64,000 nucleotides of DNA from Rhodocollybia butyracea (Eukaryota; Basidiomycota; Agaricomycetes; Agaricales; Omphalotaceae), in the NCBI GenBank assembly GCA_015501585.1, contig JADNRY010000282.1, forward strand, positions 1-64,000. Direction: 5' to 3'. How positions within the stretch are numbered: position 1 is the stretch's first letter; each line of letters begins with the position of its first letter. The notes beneath the pieces were generated by a model that was given only the letters and a program-made list of their open reading frames with translations, was not told where the DNA came from and searched no databases. A program made the translations under genes and the position numbers. Positions 32,860 through 45,959 of the stretch are shown piece after piece.

Positions 32860-35800
32860 CTACCCGGAGCCCCTTGGAGTCGATTTTGCTGTATCCTCGC
32901 CTTTCAATTTCTTTGATGTGGGCTCTTCTGCATCTTTCTGTTTCCGTTTGTACTTCCTCGGGACTTCTTCCTCTGTAGATGCATGTTCTTCCTTGTCTGA
33001 AGGATTCTGTTTGCCTTCGCCTTTTTTCTGTTGCTCGCCCTGAGCGATCCGGTCACGCATGGCCACCCCAACCGCAGACTTGGCGGATTTAAGCTGAGAT
33101 TTGACCTCAAGGGCTAGCTCATCATCGGCGTCCCGGCCTTCCAAAAGAGCGTCAATTTCTTCCTGCGATGCACGCCCCGCAAGCAGCTTGAGAGTTGCTG
33201 TAGAAATGGTCTGTTTGGTTCAATTTCCTAGAAAAGAAGCAATTACCTTCGTTGCGCTTGACTTTTAGAAAGTCCGCGAGCAGCTGGTGTTTGCCAAGAT
33301 CATTGGCAATGAGCAAGACTTCGACAGTTTTCGCCGCCATAAGCTGAAAGATGAAGGTGGATCGCTTTTGCCCACGACGATATACACGCCCGTAGAGTTG
33401 TCGCGATTGTACATTTGACCAATTCGCTTCCTGGAGGAGTTTTTTGAACCATGTTTGAAAAAGGATGAAACAGACAAAGAAAGACTCACGTAGAGTATCA
33501 ACACACGACCTGCGGTCAAATTGAGCCCCGTTTGACCAACCACACTCATCAGCAGCACATTTATATCAGGATCCATCATGAATCGCTCAATGCGTTTAGT
33601 ACGGTCACGGGCGGTGATGGCTCCACTGATTGCTACAACGGAAATACCTGCTGCTTCAAAGATCTGGGGATTCTACGTCAGACAGCGAGTGTAGAGACAT
33701 TAACGAAAAAACGGACCTTAGTCATGTAGAGATGAAATTTTGCAAAGGTGGTGTAGACAATGATTTTCTCTCTATTTTTCTCTTCTTTCTTCAACGGACG
33801 GAGGCGGTATCCTTGAATGAGGTCAGGAAGACCAAACGTTGCTGTATCCAGAATCCGATCTTGACTGCCGTGATATTCTGTGGGCACCACTGCTTCGGCA
33901 CCATTCAACAGAATCGCCCGACAAAGCTCAATCAAACACTTCAGCTTTGTGGCCGAATCTGAGTTCAAAGCTGCTTCATTGTACTCATCCAGGGTCCATT
34001 TGCCTGGGTTAGGGAACGAGAGTTTCAGACGTCCATCGTTGAAGAACCGCTAAGTTGAAGTCTCAAGTTAATACATGGCTAATAATATTAGCTGTCTGGT
34101 ATACGCACCCCAAGGGTAGCCACATCGAAATGCCGCCCAGTGACAGCGTCTTTTTCAAGCTCCTCGTAGGAGGCTTGGCTTTCTTCGTTAGTGACTTCAA
34201 CAGAAACATGCATGATTGTGCATGGGGGCAGTAGCGCACTCAGACGAGTTCCCTGATTGTCCACTGAGTTGTTTGAGCGTCGGACAGTATGGGGGACAAG
34301 GTGGCGCTGCACCACTTTGACCATCGTTGAAGAAAGCAAGGCGACTGCCCCACCTTCCGTCTGGGGAACGATGCGGTCACGGGCCATCAATTCGAGCGCG
34401 TCTTGATGTGTCTTGATAGTTGTCCGACTCTTTACAAGTCGCAGATCTCGAGTCATAAACCGCATGTTTGCTTGTTCCTTGAAGTTCATCGATGGAGGCC
34501 GTACTAACAAGGCCAAGTTCATCAGATCCTGAATCAATTCCCTTCGCTGTCAGGAAAACATAAAACTGTCATCACTGAAACAATTTACCTCAGGCTGCTC
34601 CAAAAGGGGGGTCGCAGTAATCAAGACTTTGGCAAGGGAGACTTCAAAAATCGCACTGATGGAGCGCCACAGCGCTTTGCCAGTCCGGCTCTCGTGTGCC
34701 TCGTCCACCCACGCTGAACACCACGAAAAGGAATAGAGAGTGTGGGGAGGGGGTCGGTAGCACAATCGGGGCATATCATCGACCTGCACCTTTTGAATTT
34801 TCCCGCGATTGATGGAGAACATACGTTGAAGCACCTACAATCAAAGTGAGTGACAAGGGAAGCCAGAGAATTTAGTTGCGTACTGAATGGCTAACAAGGA
34901 CTATTTGCCGTATTTTGGGGACATTCTCCTGTCTGATGCGCATCATATCGTCCGCCCAACATTTCGCAGCAGCCCGCACGACGATCAAATGTATGGCGTC
35001 CGCTCGAAAAAATCGTCGAATCTCATTTTCCCATTGGTCAACCAAACTAGTAGGAACAATAATCAAATGCGCATTATTCGGAATTCCAGTGACTCTGGCA
35101 CCGAACGGTGGAGCTTGAAAAACCTAGTCAGAAACGGCTGAAGGATTTTAGCTGCACTTACCATCTCTGATGCAGGCTGGCAAGGGTTGCCGACTGTCAG
35201 TTCCTACTTTTGCCTTCCAGCCCTCCTGCAACGCATAGACATGTTGAAAGGTTGCGATAGCAGAGAGACAACACAGCGTCTTGCCCAGGCCTACTTCATC
35301 GAACAGACAAGTGCCGGGGATCCTTGCCCACTCCTCTTGTATTGCTAAAAGAGAGTTTCCAGGGGAGGGAACACCAGAGTGATGTAGTTTTTGGAGATTC
35401 GCTTTCTGACTGGAGGTAAGGTGGGTGAATAGGACAGCCACGAAAACGAGCTGATGCCAACTAATGGACACCGGAGAGCTTCCTTCGAATGATTCTTCAT
35501 GAGCACCATCGGGAATGGCTTTGGGGTCGTCCGCGGTGAATTTGCGAAACCCAACTGGGAGTTGGCGATCCGGAGGAAAGCCCAAATAGGCATGCAACTC
35601 TGTAGGTGTAAACCTCTGAAAGGGCCCAGTCCCAATGTCTTCACCCTCGTTGAGATATTGTTGCAGTTGGATTTCGAGTTCAGGGTTACGGTAAAGTGCT
35701 GTGGCAGTGTTGAGATTATCTATTTGGCTCCGGCCTAGCCACATATCGATAAAGTCGGCGACTTCCAGGTTGAACTGCTGAATCTCAACCTCCGACGGTT

Positions 35801-36982
35801 CGGCAAAATGGGCCAGCTGTTTTTTCGAGGTCACACGTCCCAAGGCTATCCCATATTTCACTGTTTGTACATTTTGTTAGTGGAGAGCGCAAGAGTCAGA
35901 ATCAACGTGCGTACTAAGATCCTCGTCGCGCTCGCCTCCGAAGTCAATAGGCTCTTCAGGAGTAGTCCCGTTCTTGGCTTGCACCACACCCAGCATCCAA
36001 CCAATGGCCACTTGGCAAAACTCCATCTTCCGTGCGTTCTCGGTCAAGGATTCCCAGTGAGCTTCGAGGTGTTTCTGGACATCGGCGTTAGCAAAACTCA
36101 TCGGCTCCTCCATAATTTTAACATCTTTGCTTGAAATGAGTTGCCACATGAGGTGGGTCTTGTAACCTCTGAGCGTTCGAAGAGCAGAGCGTGCCTTCCT
36201 AAGATTGAAATCCTTTGGAATCCCCGCTTTAAGCCAATCGGGCCCGAAAAGCTTTTCAACGGTCTGCTCTATCTTCCGCAAACTTGCTTCCGACCGACCC
36301 CGTTGCTTGGATGCCGCGTCAAGCAGCGATTGAATGGTTCCATGCCACCACGTTGTCGCCACTTCCGGAAGCATCAACGATTCTCCTCGAATCGCATCAC
36401 CTAAGAGCCTTGGCAGAAATTCTCCCAAGTGTGAATCCCAAGTGCTTGCCGAAAGAAATCCCTTCCCTTGCTCCTTCCCAGGCTTGAAGATTCGTTCATA
36501 ATTGGCTGGACTTCGATACATCGTTTGTATGCCAACACCCTCTTCGTTAAGGAAATTGGTAATCTACCGACAAATACTGATGAGCATTTCACAACAAAGA
36601 ACGACGAACTTACCAGCTGATCTGCACACGCGTCCCAACACTGTTTCCGAGCTAAATTTAGCACATCCCCAAGCCCGGCCTCTACCCAATCCCACTTGGT
36701 GAGTTCTGATTTAAGAGTCAATTGGGACATCTCAACGAGCGCGTTGTGGATGTCCATCCAGTTTTTCCAGTCCTCCTGGTATTCTGGCGGACACTGGTCA
36801 AGCCAGAACGGGATCACCTTTCTTTTGGCAAGGACTAGACCCAGCGGTGTAGGCGCAATTAACTCCCGGTTGTTTTCATCAAGGAATTTTTCAGGCTTAA
36901 CCAGATCAGGTAATCGAATAATGAGCCGGAAGAGATGGGTGAGTTTTTTAGCAGTGCGTGCGCTTAGGTTTGTAACAGGCAT
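32860..36982 (-). CDS. SNF2-type helicase/ATPase, divergent
   Basis: Ten exons: 36982-36614, 36563-35915, 35860-35162, 35113-34884, 34834-34589, 34546-34109, 34049-33717, 33672-33490, 33430-33247, 33197-32860. All introns are GT-AG and all phases agree, giving 1222 residues. A roughly 500-residue N-terminal region of unknown fold precedes motif I DEVGLGKT (about 525; usually DEMGLGKT) and motif Ia IIVPTSLVDQWENEI. Next are a DEAH box WVDEAHE (about 690) and a motif III-like LITATPLLEQPE. The C-terminal lobe has KIIVYTTFAKFHLYM, LLMSVVGQTGLNLT and motif VI QLYGRVYRRGQKR. The tail is Lys/Glu-rich. Likely a nuclear DNA translocase; its target is unknown. Confidence 0.88.
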
Positions 36983-37534
36983 GGCTAGAAATTTCAGCCC
37001 TTCTACTCAATGTAGTTCACGCTAAATCAATCACATACCTGAGAGATCAGTGATAGCGGGTTACTTTTTCTCTCTAGGAGCAACCGTTATTTGGCAACTG
37101 GCAGCCTGATAGTGTAGTGGGGTATTCTTACGGCGGGATACCGCTGTTAGATTTAAGGAAGATAATGGTCGTAATTAAGAGATCAAGAGAAATTACTTAT
37201 CCTATTTAGATCTCACGATCATGCTCCTGTGACTTAGCTTGCCACTTGAAAACTCAGGGCGATAAGATAGGGTAGATAAAGAATAAAGTAGAAACATAAA
37301 GAACCAGTGTAAATAACGATTTTATCAGTTAAGAGCAGACATACTAGTAATAGGAATTGAAACGGGAAAGGTGAATGTCGTTGATAGCATAATACTCATC
37401 GTGACTCAAAATTGAAGGTTGAAGCAACTGGGTTGAAGTACTTTGTGTACCTCAGGCTTATTGGTCAAGATGTACATCCTCCGCATCTGCGAAAGGATCT
37501 CTTTCACTGGTCCATTCAATAACATAGAGGCCAG
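36983..37534. other. Upstream region of the helicase, no gene seen
   Basis: AT-rich, with short ORFs only. It probably holds the helicase promoter. Confidence 0.4.
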
Positions 37535-37542
37535 GAATAAGG

Positions 37543-40312
37543 CCCAGTGAAAATCAACATGATGAGATTGGTTGGAAATGATTCAGACTGGTTAGGATCT
37601 GTTAGGATCAGTTGAAATAGCATGAGCTCGGATAATATTGGTTCCAGCCCGGCTGAATCGGATTCAGCACAATTAGAAAATCTTGTGGTCTGTTCTTTTT
37701 GGTTCTCCACGGCCTTCACTACTTTTATCGATGTAAATGCGTAAATTCTACATCAGGAAACACTAAAATGATGTGTAGTATCCCTCGCTGATGTGTGTGT
37801 AGCTTCCTGTACACCTCGTATCAGAAGTAGGGACATGTAGGTCAGCTCTTCTATCTGTATCAGTATGTATCGATATAAGTCATCTGTATCGGTGCATCAG
37901 GATACGCAATTGATATAGGTGGCGATTTGTACAATCTGTACACAGGACAGGGAGAACCTCAAAAAAACTTCAAGTATTGGGAATTTTTGATACATCGTAA
38001 CTACTTTTTCCAGCCTGTGTGCAAGTCAGTGGTCAACGACCAACAAACAATGTTTTTGAGCTCAAATTCATGGCCGCCGCTACATTTTCCAACAAAGATA
38101 ATAGATATTAGAACATGTCAAATGGCCGGCAGCCGGTGTCTGCCCTAAATTAAAATTTGATGATCACGCCATATTTTCGATATTTCTTGACCACCCACTT
38201 TATTGTTCTTTCTCCTTCTTCCTTCCTTCCTTCTTTCCTCGGCAGGTGCTATCAAGTTTGGCGAAGACCATGAGGCAGCGAGGCGGTGTCGGGTAGGCAG
38301 CAGCCCCTCCAAAGAAGCAGGTAAGCCTCATCATTCTCGCCGTACATGTAATAAATGTCGGTCTCAAAATTGGCTGCTCCAAAGCTGGTAAGTTCCATCT
38401 GTTTTCGTGCTCCATACATGTGAAACTGATTCAATAAATGAAGGCTTCGGGATCTGCATTGAGGAGCTCGCGTTAGTAATTGTTTGTAAGTACCACTTTT
38501 CGCTGCCTTTATTTACATGCTGATGCGAACTTCAGGCCATTTTTCTTGCTGCTACACCGCCAAAATGTTCAGTGATCACCCGAATATCCTGACCGTGAGA
38601 TCCTTGGAACCTGGGCTTGGCCGATCATCTGCACATCCGAATAAGCTCAATCTCCTCTTCCCAACACCACATCATTAGGCTCTCCTCTTCCTATCCCTCA
38701 CACATATTTGGAATATCCTGAAGATATCCATTCTTCTCTACATAGAACTTCCATTGTATATCTGTGTAATGTCCATCAATACATCTGACTGATACTCTTG
38801 TCCCCAACTCAGTCCTGCTGTTTTTTCATTCCGGTTATAAGTTATAACTTCCCATGACCTCAAATGCCAGTCTGAAGATTTCGCTCATCCTGGAAACCAA
38901 TTTTGCAGTGATTCGGATTCTCAATTTGATGTTTTTCAGAGCTTCTTCGTATCAGCCAGGTACTTAATTTTGTTGGCTTTTTCTCTTGCTAATTCTTTTT
39001 TTTGATAGAACCATGACACAAACCAGCAATTTGTGTATCTATTAGCCATCCAAATTTTTTCTCTGAAGGACCGTATTGACCGTCTTCAACCAGTAGACAG
39101 ACCAGTCCTGCTTTCTCTTGAGGTGTGTAAAAAAGTTTCATTTTCTTTCGAGCATTTTCTCAGCCTTTACAACAGAACTGTGTTGAGACGTTGACATCGA
39201 AAGTGCTGTTGAATTCCGCTCTCGGCGGACACTCAAATGAGCGAGTACTTGTATGTGGAATTGACTCTTTGCCAATATTTTCTCTCAGACTCTTTCAGAT
39301 GCATTTGAAGAAACAGCCGGAAATACTCGCTTCATCCATTCGTGACCACAAACCAAGTATGAATTCGCTGACCATCAAAATCCACCACGAGTGTACACGT
39401 CGTTGCGCCAATGCTGAAGACCCGAAGGAGTACAAGGACGTCTCTTCCACCAGATGCAGTTGTGGAACTTTGGATGATCTTTCCGATGAAGTGGAGCAGT
39501 TGGACACTGAACAGTGAATAGGCTGCCATTACGTTCGTTATACCCCGAAATTACAGACTTACAGTCTCTACGTGTATTACTTGCTTCTTTGTTATGCTAT
39601 TTACCATTTGTACATGATGCGCTGTTTTCTCATTGCATTTTTTGAAAAGTTGGCAATTGATTGTAAGCTAAATATCCTGGCTCAGATGGCTTAGGCGGGG
39701 ACTGAGGATCATCACTGGATGTCCAAACAGTGATCCTGGTTTATGCTCAAGGACATCCCAGGTATATCTCGTACAGAATACTGCTGGAACACCGAGTTCT
39801 AGATCTGTCATAAAATTGTGTTTTTGATCATTGAGAGTGATATCAGGGATAGCCTGTGGATATTTGCGGTGAAACCGCAGATGGTTACCTCCGGGATATT
39901 TCTAGGTGAACCCGACAAAGTGCCGGTGTAGTATGGTGTGGTGCACATGTATGTATATAGAATCAATTTGAACCAATGTATATAGATATGAACCAATATA
40001 TGTATGAACCAATGATAATGCACATGAATCAATTTTAACAGATTTGAAAGCCAAAAAACTGTAATAATAGGAACCAATTTCTTCCGATGTAGATAGATAT
40101 GAACCAATGTGAAACAATGGAAACCAATTCCATCCAATCTTAAACGAAAAAAATCGGTTAAAGTCTCACTTTTCGAAGGAGATCGGTTCTCCTATGATGA
40201 CAAGTGAATACACCTGTCATTTGCTGACAGTTTCCAATCTGAACCGATATCGCTCAATTTGAACCAATATCACTCGATTTGAACCAATTTCAATCATGTC
40301 GATTTTCACTGG
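37543..40312. mobile_element. 2.77-kb DNA transposon with 8-base target duplication
   Basis: The ends CCCAGTGAAAATCAACATGA (left) and the reverse complement of CATGTCGATTTTCACTGG (right) match over about 30 bases, continuing to ATTGGTT. Direct repeats GAATAAGG flank both ends (37535-37542 and 40313-40320). Subterminal GAACCAAT motifs are strikingly dense at 39960-40310 and recur near the left end. An 8-base duplication fits hAT or KDZ-like elements. No transposase is recognised, so it is probably non-autonomous. Confidence 0.8.
38230..39520 (+). other. Gene-like interior of the 2.77-kb element
   Basis: Pyrimidine-rich tracts ending in CAG (38220-38245, near 38535 and 39175) and GTAAGC/GTAAGT donors (38320, 38389) suggest a spliced transcript. 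The last ORF, 39191-39517 (108 residues, ends DDLSDEVEQLDTEQ), is Cys/His-containing (IHHECTRRCANAEDP) but unrecognised. It could be a decayed transposon gene or captured host sequence. Confidence 0.3.
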
Positions 40313-40319
40313 GAATAAG

Positions 40320-42530
40320 GGCTAATGGCAGCTGGTCAACATAAGGAATCGCCTAGAGGTCAGGAGAACAACCAACAGCAGAGCTCAAAGATGGGCGTGG
40401 ACAGTTCAGACTAACCTCTACCGGTCTCTAGTTGTCGCTTGGTGTGTTCTCAGGTATCATAACGTGTTTTTAGTTTCAGTCTACCGTGACCAGCCTTCGA
40501 ACCTTCGAACCACTACGATGGTCATAGAATGAGCTATCAAGAAACAAAATTGCAAGCTGACTTCAAGCAGTGTGAAGTTTTGAAGAGGGTAAGCGGAAAG
40601 TTGGCGACGCCAGTGGTTGACGGTTGAGTAGAAAAACACTGGAGGACTATATAAGCGCCGAGTTAAATTAATGTTCAAAAGGCAAATAGATTTTGCTCAC
40701 TTGCTACGCTCGCGGCACCGTCGTTGTCGAGACGATAATGAAGAAAGCAACGGTTCAGCGAAATTGCAGCGGGAAAGTGTGGATTCGGTTGAAGAACGGG
40801 AGGTTATCGTTCACGGTAGATGATTGAAAGGACCATCCACGTCCGTTGTCAGAAGAATTTGAACTGGCTTCCACTCTTCCACCACGCTATGCATTGGGGT
40901 CACGACAGCGAACACCCATTTCACCCTGCAGTGCTCGTTTTGGCCTGATATGGAGGCTTGAAAGATTTGTGAGCGCAGGGAGAGTCGTCCTTGATAGGGA
41001 TACTCTATGGACTGGCACTAGTATGACGAGCAAATATGCGTGGTTGGGCAGGTAGAGAAAGTGCAGAGAGACGGGGATTAGGTTAGGTGGAAGAAAATGG
41101 ACAAATGAAGCTAGGGACAGAAGAAGTTTTGGAGAGATAACGAGCTGACTGGCGGTGCAAATGGTGATCCAAAGCCCACGCTATTTCCACCAAAAGTGGT
41201 CGAGCTCGACCTCTTGCCCATTACACCGTGATGTACAGCGTCTACAGATTATTTGTATTCATACATTGATGCGCGGCAAACAAGAAATTGTGGGATATGA
41301 AGTGTTGAAGACTCGCCACCAGCAGTTCGTTCCCTCGTGAGCATTTCAGTCTCTACTTGGAATCCCATACGCTGCTCTCAATACATATCGTGCCCTGGTT
41401 CGTCATTCTTCCAATCTTCCCTCAGACCAATTACTGCAAAATTGGAGCTCGTCGGCGGGAGGGTGTGCTCGAATTGAGTTCTTGTGTCAATCCCACAGTA
41501 AGAGGGAGGAGGAAAGGTTGTTCGGGTTTATGGCAACAATCTAGTTTCCAAACCATAGATAGTGATTAAATAAGCTCTTAGAGATGAGAAACAAAGTATG
41601 CATGAACAGAAGTAGTTCTGAGTACTTGAGTACAAAGGTGAGAAGGGATCGGAAAATGTTACAGTAATGAAGATAGAGGGACACACGTTTATCAAAACAG
41701 CTTCTTCTTTGTACTTTTCACTCTTAGCACTTCTTTTACAAACCTCAGCTGTTTAGGCCTGTTGTTATAACAGTACAAAGTCCATGTTGGATGAGTCAAG
41801 TCGTGTCAAGGTCTGGCGGAGCCCACCGAGAAACTGAGATCATTCTCCTTGCCCAAATCCCAAATCCTACAGTAGCGCTTCACGTCGAGGAATCATACAC
41901 TGGATGCACATACGGCGTATACCTCACTGCACATTTTTTGTTGAGCTGCCATGACTTGCGTGCGCTTGAACTGGGGTCGCATAAGGTTGTCAGCGAAGCA
42001 GAAGTGAGTGAGTGTCGAGCATCGGAGACATAGACTGCAAAGACAGATGCAGAAAGGCCAGCGTATCCGTTCGGTTAACCCGTTAGAGCCATCACCAGCT
42101 GGCAATTTGTGCTAACCGAAGGTGAGAGAAGAAGGAAGGGGAGCGAAAACCGGAAAAATCCACTATATTCCAACTCTATTCAGCTACTATCAAATGAATA
42201 ATACTGCGTTACCATTACAGTTATTGTTCCAGCGAAACTACTCTCGGATTCTGTGCGAGCGGGCTTATGGTTGAGGCCGTTTGGGATGAATGCAACGTCT
42301 CCTTCATTTCAAAGCAGGTCAGTACAGTTAGTATGTAGGTTCAGGCCTTCAATCTTCAATATTCAATCCTACCTCTCTGTTCCTCAAACGTTGGAACGGC
42401 ATCCTAGGTGTCTAAATCGTCTGTATCAGACGACGCATTAGGAAGCCCACCGTCCAAAGAGTTGATGTCTGGTCCAGCCTAAAACTAAATTTGAGAGAAT
42501 AGAAGTGATGCTACTATCTGATACGTCCGC
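40320..42530. other. No confident gene
   Basis: Several short plus-strand ORFs (40846-41055, 41155-41340, 41791-42033) without recognisable features or linking splice sites. Confidence 0.35.
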
Positions 42531-42533
42531 ACA

Positions 42534-43127
42534 GTGGACCTTCACTACTTTGGACGTTACTCTGGAGTGAGGTGGGTGAAAGAAGTGTACTCACAGTTTA
42601 AGGTTTCAGCGAGGAACATCGAAAGTTGTCTCTTGTTTATAATATCACCATCATCTTCTTCAGGACATCTTCGGGACATACTAGCAGTGAACTGCTCTAA
42701 ACCAGGTCCATTCATGATAATTCGAATAATTCGAATAATTCAACATACTGTCTGGCTCGGACAAATTTTCCCACTCTATATGTCACACGGTGGAGTCGAG
42801 TCCCCACTTTACAAAGTTGATAATTTACTAAAAATGGAGACACCCTATCACCTGAAGACCACAACTTCGTTAGGTATGACTCGAAACCAAGGTCAAACAA
42901 ATTTGGGGTACATGATGTCAAAACCTCGTATCATAGGCTGTATCATAGGCTTTCTTGGCCAGAGACCTGAGGAGCGAGTAGGTGTAGACGCCTGGAGTAA
43001 ACAAGACGCAGGCAACTGGGTCAATCAAGCTCTCAACAGAGAGGAAATACAGCAGTGGTGGATAGGCGGGAAACTTCAAATAGGACCATTCCTATCGATA
43101 TTTTGTTCCCCCGGCGCATGCCATTAA
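42534..43127 (+). CDS. Hypothetical ORF, doubtful
   Basis: 197 codons open from ATG 42534. Part of it comes from a short tandem repeat (TTCGAATAATTCGAATAATTC at about 42719) giving IIRIIRII. No domain, signal peptide or homologue is recognised. Its length is its only support. Confidence 0.25.
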   Translation: MDLHYFGRYSGVRWVKEVYSQFKVSARNIESCLLFIISPSSSSGHLRDILAVNCSKPGPFMIIRIIRIIQHTVWLGQIFPLYMSHGGVESPLYKVDNLLKMETPYHLKTTTSLGMTRNQGQTNLGYMMSKPRIIGCIIGFLGQRPEERVGVDAWSKQDAGNWVNQALNREEIQQWWIGGKLQIGPFLSIFCSPGACH

Positions 43128-43325
43128 ATCCACTTATCTAGAATATTGTAGTCTCCGATCGCATATTACAGCCACTTTATCAAACTTTCTGACAACTCGG
43201 ATATGAGATCTACTAGGCCTATTTAGCATGTTCTATGTGTCAAAGTAATGAAGGACTCCATCATTAACTTTCAATGGCCTCTACCTACAAACATACTCGC
43301 TAACCCTCATCTTCAAGCCGCTAGT

Positions 43326-44364
43326 CTACCCGATAGAAACAACTGGAAACTGGGTCCTATAGGAGGTATCCATGCGCATCTGGAGCAAATCATAGCCTTT
43401 CGCAATGATTCGCCTGTATAGCCTGTCGGCGTCGCAAGGAAGGGAGACATAATCTGCATCGTTGAGGGAGGCGATGATCGACAAGCACCATGCGGCACAG
43501 GTCCATCCTGTAGGACCTTGAACAGATGGTGTACCGCTTGTCGGGACATCGCAGATGAATCCGCTGAGCTCTTCGTATGTGAGGAGCGTAGTGAATTCTA
43601 CAATTCCAGCGAACGATGCTGGTGGTTGTCCGGTCATGATGGTAAAATGGCGTTTCCATCCGCCAGGCTTAGTGTCATCGCGAACAACTTTGTAAACATC
43701 CATTTCGTTTTTCGAGGCCCACCGTTCATCACCTTCGGGGTTCATCAACGCAAGTCCCCAGTAAAAATAGGGTTGTGGATGGCCGGGATCGTTAGAGACC
43801 CAGAATAAAGCGACACCGAAAACTGGGACCGTCATTACCTTTGCGGTTAAAATGAAATAGAGACCGACTGACGTGCCATCGACATGAAACTCGCCTGTAG
43901 AGAGGTTAGTCTGAGACAGATCCACCGCGCCGTGAGTATCAGGGAGCATGCTTACTGTGAAATTTTGGTGGGAGGAAGACGGGGCTTGTTCTACAGTTGC
44001 TGCAAGATATATATTTCATAGTTCTAGGAACTTCGGTATCATCACGAAATGTAAGAGAAGCACAGTCAAGGTCTCATGATTAGCTCCAATAACGCGCCCA
44101 CAACTAGCCCACGACTTACATAGCAGGCAAGTAGTGTGCTTCGAATGATCCGTCGATCCTTGGGTTCGTATCACAATAATATAGATGAAAGTGATAAGTA
44201 GTGGGCCAGATCCATCTAATCCGATTAAATATATTGTAGCCTGAGACCACGTACGCAAGATTATATTTATTCCTGTCTCCCTGACAATCGAGTTTGGACG
44301 GTGGCACAATTTGGTCTACAGTAATCTTCGGGCATGAACTGTGCTCCAGTGAGAGGAGTGCCAT
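43326..44364 (-). CDS. Conserved-looking protein of unknown function
   Basis: Exons 44364-44120, 43999-43956 and 43894-43326 join in phase to 285 residues. Intron 2 is textbook (GTAAGC, CTAACCT, TACAG). Intron 1 is longer at about 120 bases. The protein reads MALLSLEHSSCPKITV ..., then FYWGLALMNPEGDERWA, KPGGWKRHFTIMTGQP, FICDVPTSGTPSVQG and WTCAAWCLSIIASLNDA. No membrane span is sure. A start at 44019 is an alternative but would drop the N-terminal exon. A remnant of a sibling lies at 17.83-17.93 kb, so it belongs to a multicopy family here. I do not recognise the domain. Confidence 0.65.
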
Positions 44365-45420
44365 TCTGGGGGGAACAAATGGTCACTGGAGGAATCCCAT
44401 CGAGGACATGCAATAAACGCATTCCCAATCAATCAAGTTGAAATAAGAATTATTATCGTCATCTACAATGAGGTTCCGGTGAGAACCCTGTGTGTAAATA
44501 CACGATAGTGTCGTATGCTGTGAGAACGTTCAAGTTTTGTTCAGGTTCTTCATAAGTTCTGCATAGGAAGGGAAGTCAGTTCTCGTGAGGCTTCCCATCA
44601 CGCAACTGTAGACTCATCCGATCCTCGTCAACATAGACAATCTGAGCATCAAAGTTATATGGGACTAGTCCTACTAGGATTTCACATCGCACTTTCAGCT
44701 GTGAGACCATGTCGCGCAATTATTTCACTACTTGCAACTTGCAGGATTCTGATAGTACGTATGTACCATCAAATAACAACTTTATGCGTCAAGTCAAGGT
44801 CCCGCTTGACTCTCGATGTGTAATTCCATTCAAGTAGGGCAATGTGATATACAGACATGGAATGGGATGTTATTTTGGGATCGTACAAAACCGACTTCCA
44901 CTAAAGAACCATAGGTTAGTGTGTTAATGGATATATCTAAGAATAAGAACCTTCTGACTCTGCCATACTGGGCCCATACATCTCACACGAAGTACCTGAA
45001 TCTCGCACTATTTTGTCGCTTGAGTTGTTACCAACTTGAATGCTTACCATCACGGGCGGTAGTGAACACTTACTACCTGTTCCGGGGGCACATAATTGCA
45101 GCGTGTCAGTGGGAGGGAACAAACCATCCCATAATCAGACATGCCATGTATCTTATCCGAGTCAGTTGTTACGATCAGCACATCAAAGAAGAAATATTCT
45201 CATCATCTTTTGTGATGTCATACACAATGGCTACAAGCAGTGTTAAGAGCACACCAGCATGAGTGTATTGAGCGGACAGTTAGGCAGGTTGAAGATTGGA
45301 TCAAGGCACCGGGAGATAACAAATGGGAAGGTGATGAAGATAGCAGAATTGCTGATGGTAGTTGGGGAAAGATTACTCTAAAGTAGTTCATTATTTTCTA
45401 AGCCCACCATTCCTTTTAAA
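44365..45420. other. No confident gene
   Basis: A plus ORF at 44921-45262 (113 residues) is unrecognised. The region may include the promoter of the minus-strand gene to its left. Confidence 0.35.
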
Positions 45421-45474
45421 ATCATGTTGACTTTGAACTTAGCATTTTTTCAGCATCTTTTTCTTTGGTTGTTA

Positions 45475-45790
45475 CTTTTTTTGATGGAAATGGTGATATA
45501 CACTCCTACTGGTGGTTCCTTTGAATCTCAAGCTTCAACCTTGATGTTTGATCATTACGGGCTTCTCTGGCAGCATAAGTTACAATACAACCTCTCTGTT
45601 AAGTAATAAGTACAACTTTAAACAAATGCATAACTTAATAAAATGTTTAGACGCTACTTTCTTTAATGGAAATAGTGATATATTCCTCCTAATAGTGGTT
45701 TCTGATGATAAATTTGACATTTGACCGAGTGCCTCTCTGGCAAAATAAGTTACAACAACATGATAAACTAATAGGGTCTCTTCTCAAAGT
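45475..45790 (+). repeat. Diverged tandem duplication
   Basis: Two imperfect copies, about 45480-45600 and 45660-45775. They share ATGGAAATGGTGATAT-like starts and CTCTCTGGCA...ATAAGTTACAA ends. No coding meaning is seen. Confidence 0.5.
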
Positions 45791-45959
45791 TCGTTGAGTA
45801 ACAAAGTGTGTAACTTTGTGTCTGCATTAATGAATAAGTATTGCTTGTGCCTCGGTCCAAGCTCAATAATGTAAATCCATGATTAAGATTGCAGAAAGTA
45901 TGATATCGTGGATTACCGCCAGTGAAGTAGTATGCCCGGAATCTCAATATACAAATTCT

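Noticed and set aside
43326..43949. Single-exon 207-residue reading starting MLPDTH
   Set aside because: The stretch before 43894 is a strong intron (GTAAGC, CTAAC, TACAG), and the frame joins cleanly to upstream exons instead.
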